Shown here: positions 58,101 to 61,100 of the stretch, piece by piece | Layout of the letters: each line of letters begins with the position of its first letter | Position numbering within the stretch: position 1 is the first letter of the stretch | Assembly: GCF_021869535.1 (NCBI RefSeq) | Contig: NW_026262701.1 | Location: 5,409,501-5,473,500 of the forward strand | Source of the DNA: Mytilus californianus | Lineage: Eukaryota > Mollusca > Bivalvia > Mytilida > Mytilidae | DNA: 64,000 nt | Direction: 5' to 3' | Notes under the pieces: generated by a model | What the model was told of the DNA's origin: nothing | The model's input: only the letters and a program-made list of their open reading frames with translations | Databases searched by the model: none | Position numbers and translations under genes: made by a program

Positions 58101-61100
58101 CAAATAAAAACAAATCGTGACATGGAAGTTTCAACTGTTAAAACTAATCAAATATTAGTTTTCAGAGATTTATATGCTACATCAAGTTACAAACAAATTA
58201 AAAATCATACTCAGCACTTTCGATGAGTTCTGTGATATCAGGAACTTCTCTCTGTACCAGGATACCACGATTCATTTTGGCTGGATCCAGTGCCCAGTTT
58301 GATATACCAATGAAGGCAACCTATTTAAAAAGCATTTCATTATGTTAATTGGAAAGCCATATTTGTTCATTATAACACATACTATTATGTTACATTTTCT
58401 AATCATCATCTAAAAACATTCTTAAGGTAACCCATATTTGCCAACATAACACATGCACAAGAAAAATTCCATTCTCCGTGGCTATACTTTAATAAATTCA
58501 AAGAATTGTCAAACAGGAAGTTACTGCCTGACAGATCTGAATTCTTAAAAATTACAGACCACATATTATCAAATCCTTCCTAAATACAGTAACTGAATAA
58601 TATAAAGGGAAAGTTATGGAAAACACATTTATTTAACTATAATTTCTACTCTGTGAGTGGGTTTAGAGTATATTTCTATCAAATTAAGAAGAAAATTGTC
58701 AAAAATAATATTTGATCATTCTAAAGCCTTTATGCATAACATACCTTTTTATATTTTTCTGGTTTTTCATCATCAGGGCATCCATCTTCCAACAGAGGAT
58801 GTAGAGTCTGTAAAAAATCAAAATTGCTATAAATAACAAGTTTAAATTATTATTTCATGAGATTGCTATGTTGTCTGGGTTCCTTATCTATGACTTGCTG
58901 GGGTAGTGGGACATCAGAGACCACCCAATATAGAAAACATGGAAATTGCCAACCCGGACTTGGGGCGGCAAGTTTCTGTCTCAAAGTCACAATAGATCCA
59001 TTTTCAAGTTGATTAATCATACATCATTTGATACCTTTTAAATTTTCTCCATGAATATGTACTTTTTATTCACATACCAACTCCCTGAAGCACAAATGAA
59101 AGTTTAATCTCCATCAACCCTTCATTTTCAGTGGCATACTTTTGCTTTTCCTAATATATTGCAATCTCAAGACACAGGTCTGTTGGACATCAGTTTTACA
59201 TATTTTTAATTTTTCTTACATATTGGCATTAAGGATTCAAAGTTTTTAGATTACTATATCTATTACAGTTTTAAAGATTAAAGCCAAAATATTTTAAAAT
59301 TGGTAAAAAAAATCATTAATTCAAAAGGCAATAACTCCTATAAACAGTATGACATTTCTGCCCCATCAGATTTTCTTTACCTATAATGTTTTACAAGAAA
59401 ATAGCCAATACTTGCATTTTACCAAGGACACATTTTGAAATAAATGGGGAATGTGTCCATGGGACACAGATGATGCCCCCGCTTGCATATCATATAAAGT
59501 TATAAAGGAACATAACTGAAGAACGGTAAAAGTGACGCTACCCAAATCTGTAATTGATCTGAGTTTTGTAGTAATAAGTATTGTGTATAAGTTTCATTAC
59601 ACTTGGTTGAGGAAAACTTAAGTTAGAGAACTGAAAGGAAAAATTCAGCAATTTTTCCTTTTGTAAAGGAGCATAACTCTAGAACAGTAAAAGTGACACT
59701 ACCCAAATTCAAACTTGATCTGTGTTTTGTGGTAATAAGCATTGGGTATAAGTTTCATAACATTTGGTTGAGGCAAACTTAAGTTAGAGAACGGAAACGA
59801 AAAATTCAGCAATTTTTCCTTTTGTAAAGGAGCATAACTCTAGAATGGTTAAAGTGACACCACCAAAATTCAAACTTGATCTGTATTTTGTGGTAATAAG
59901 CATTGTGTATAAGTTTCATAACATTTGGTTGAGACAAACTAAAGTTAGAGAACAGAAACTAAAATTCAGCAATTTTTCCATTTGTAAAGGAGCATAACTC
60001 TAGAATGGTTAAAGTGACGCCACCAAAATTCAATCTTGATCTGTGTTTTAAAAAAATAGATTCCCCAAGGATGATTGTGGCCAAGTTTAGGTCCATTTGC
60101 TCAGCAGTTTCATAGATGATGATTTTTGTTATAGTAAACGGTGGGTGGACAGCAGATAAATGATGCCAAGTGATGGCAAAAGCTCTCACTCGCCCTTTTG
60201 AGGTTTTGATTTGTAAACATGCATACAAATTTGGAGATAATCTGATAGGAAAGAAAGACCTGTCCTGTTGACAAGAATTATAATATGGGATATATTTACA
60301 AGTCCCTTTTTTGAAAAATAAAAAAAATAAATGGAGAATGTGACCATCATGGGATAAACATGAAGCCCCCGCTTGCATATAACATTATAAAGGGGCATAA
60401 CTCAAGAACAGTAAAAGTGACACTACCCAAATTTGAACTTGATCTGTGTTTTATGGTAATAAGCATTGAGTATAAGTTTCATAAATTTGGTTGAGGCAAA
60501 CTAAAGTTAGAAACAGAAACTAATTTTGGGACGTATGGACGGACAGGAGTAATTTCCCACTTTCATGTTGTTCTGATTATTGAACTCATCAGGGGTTTTG
60601 ATGAATAGTAACCTTCTTTTATATTTGATAGGATCTGATAGTAATATGAAGGCACTAGCATGTGACAACAAAGTGGTGATGGACAGATAGACTGACAAAT
60701 AAAAAGATTATGCCCTCCAACCTTCAGTTGCATTAGGTATAATTAAGATTTCAATAATAATTATATGAAAATTTACCTACCTTCAAAGGCATTCTTGGTG
60801 AATCTTCAGCCAGACCAATCTCATCCAATACAACAATTGACACAAATCTATCTAGTGGTTTATCTTTCTGGAAGTTAGCACATTGTCTGAACATACCAAC
60901 TATACCTTCTGGTACTGATAAGGGACTGCACTGGTAGGATACCATCTGAACCTGTAGAGAAATCAGAACCAATACACTGGTCTTGCCTTCCTTCTGTGAC
61001 ATGTTAGTAATTCAACAGATCTGTGACTCTTTTAATAAAAAATCTTACGATTAAAATTGATTGTAAGTTATACTAAAATGTGTATAACTTACGAGTATTT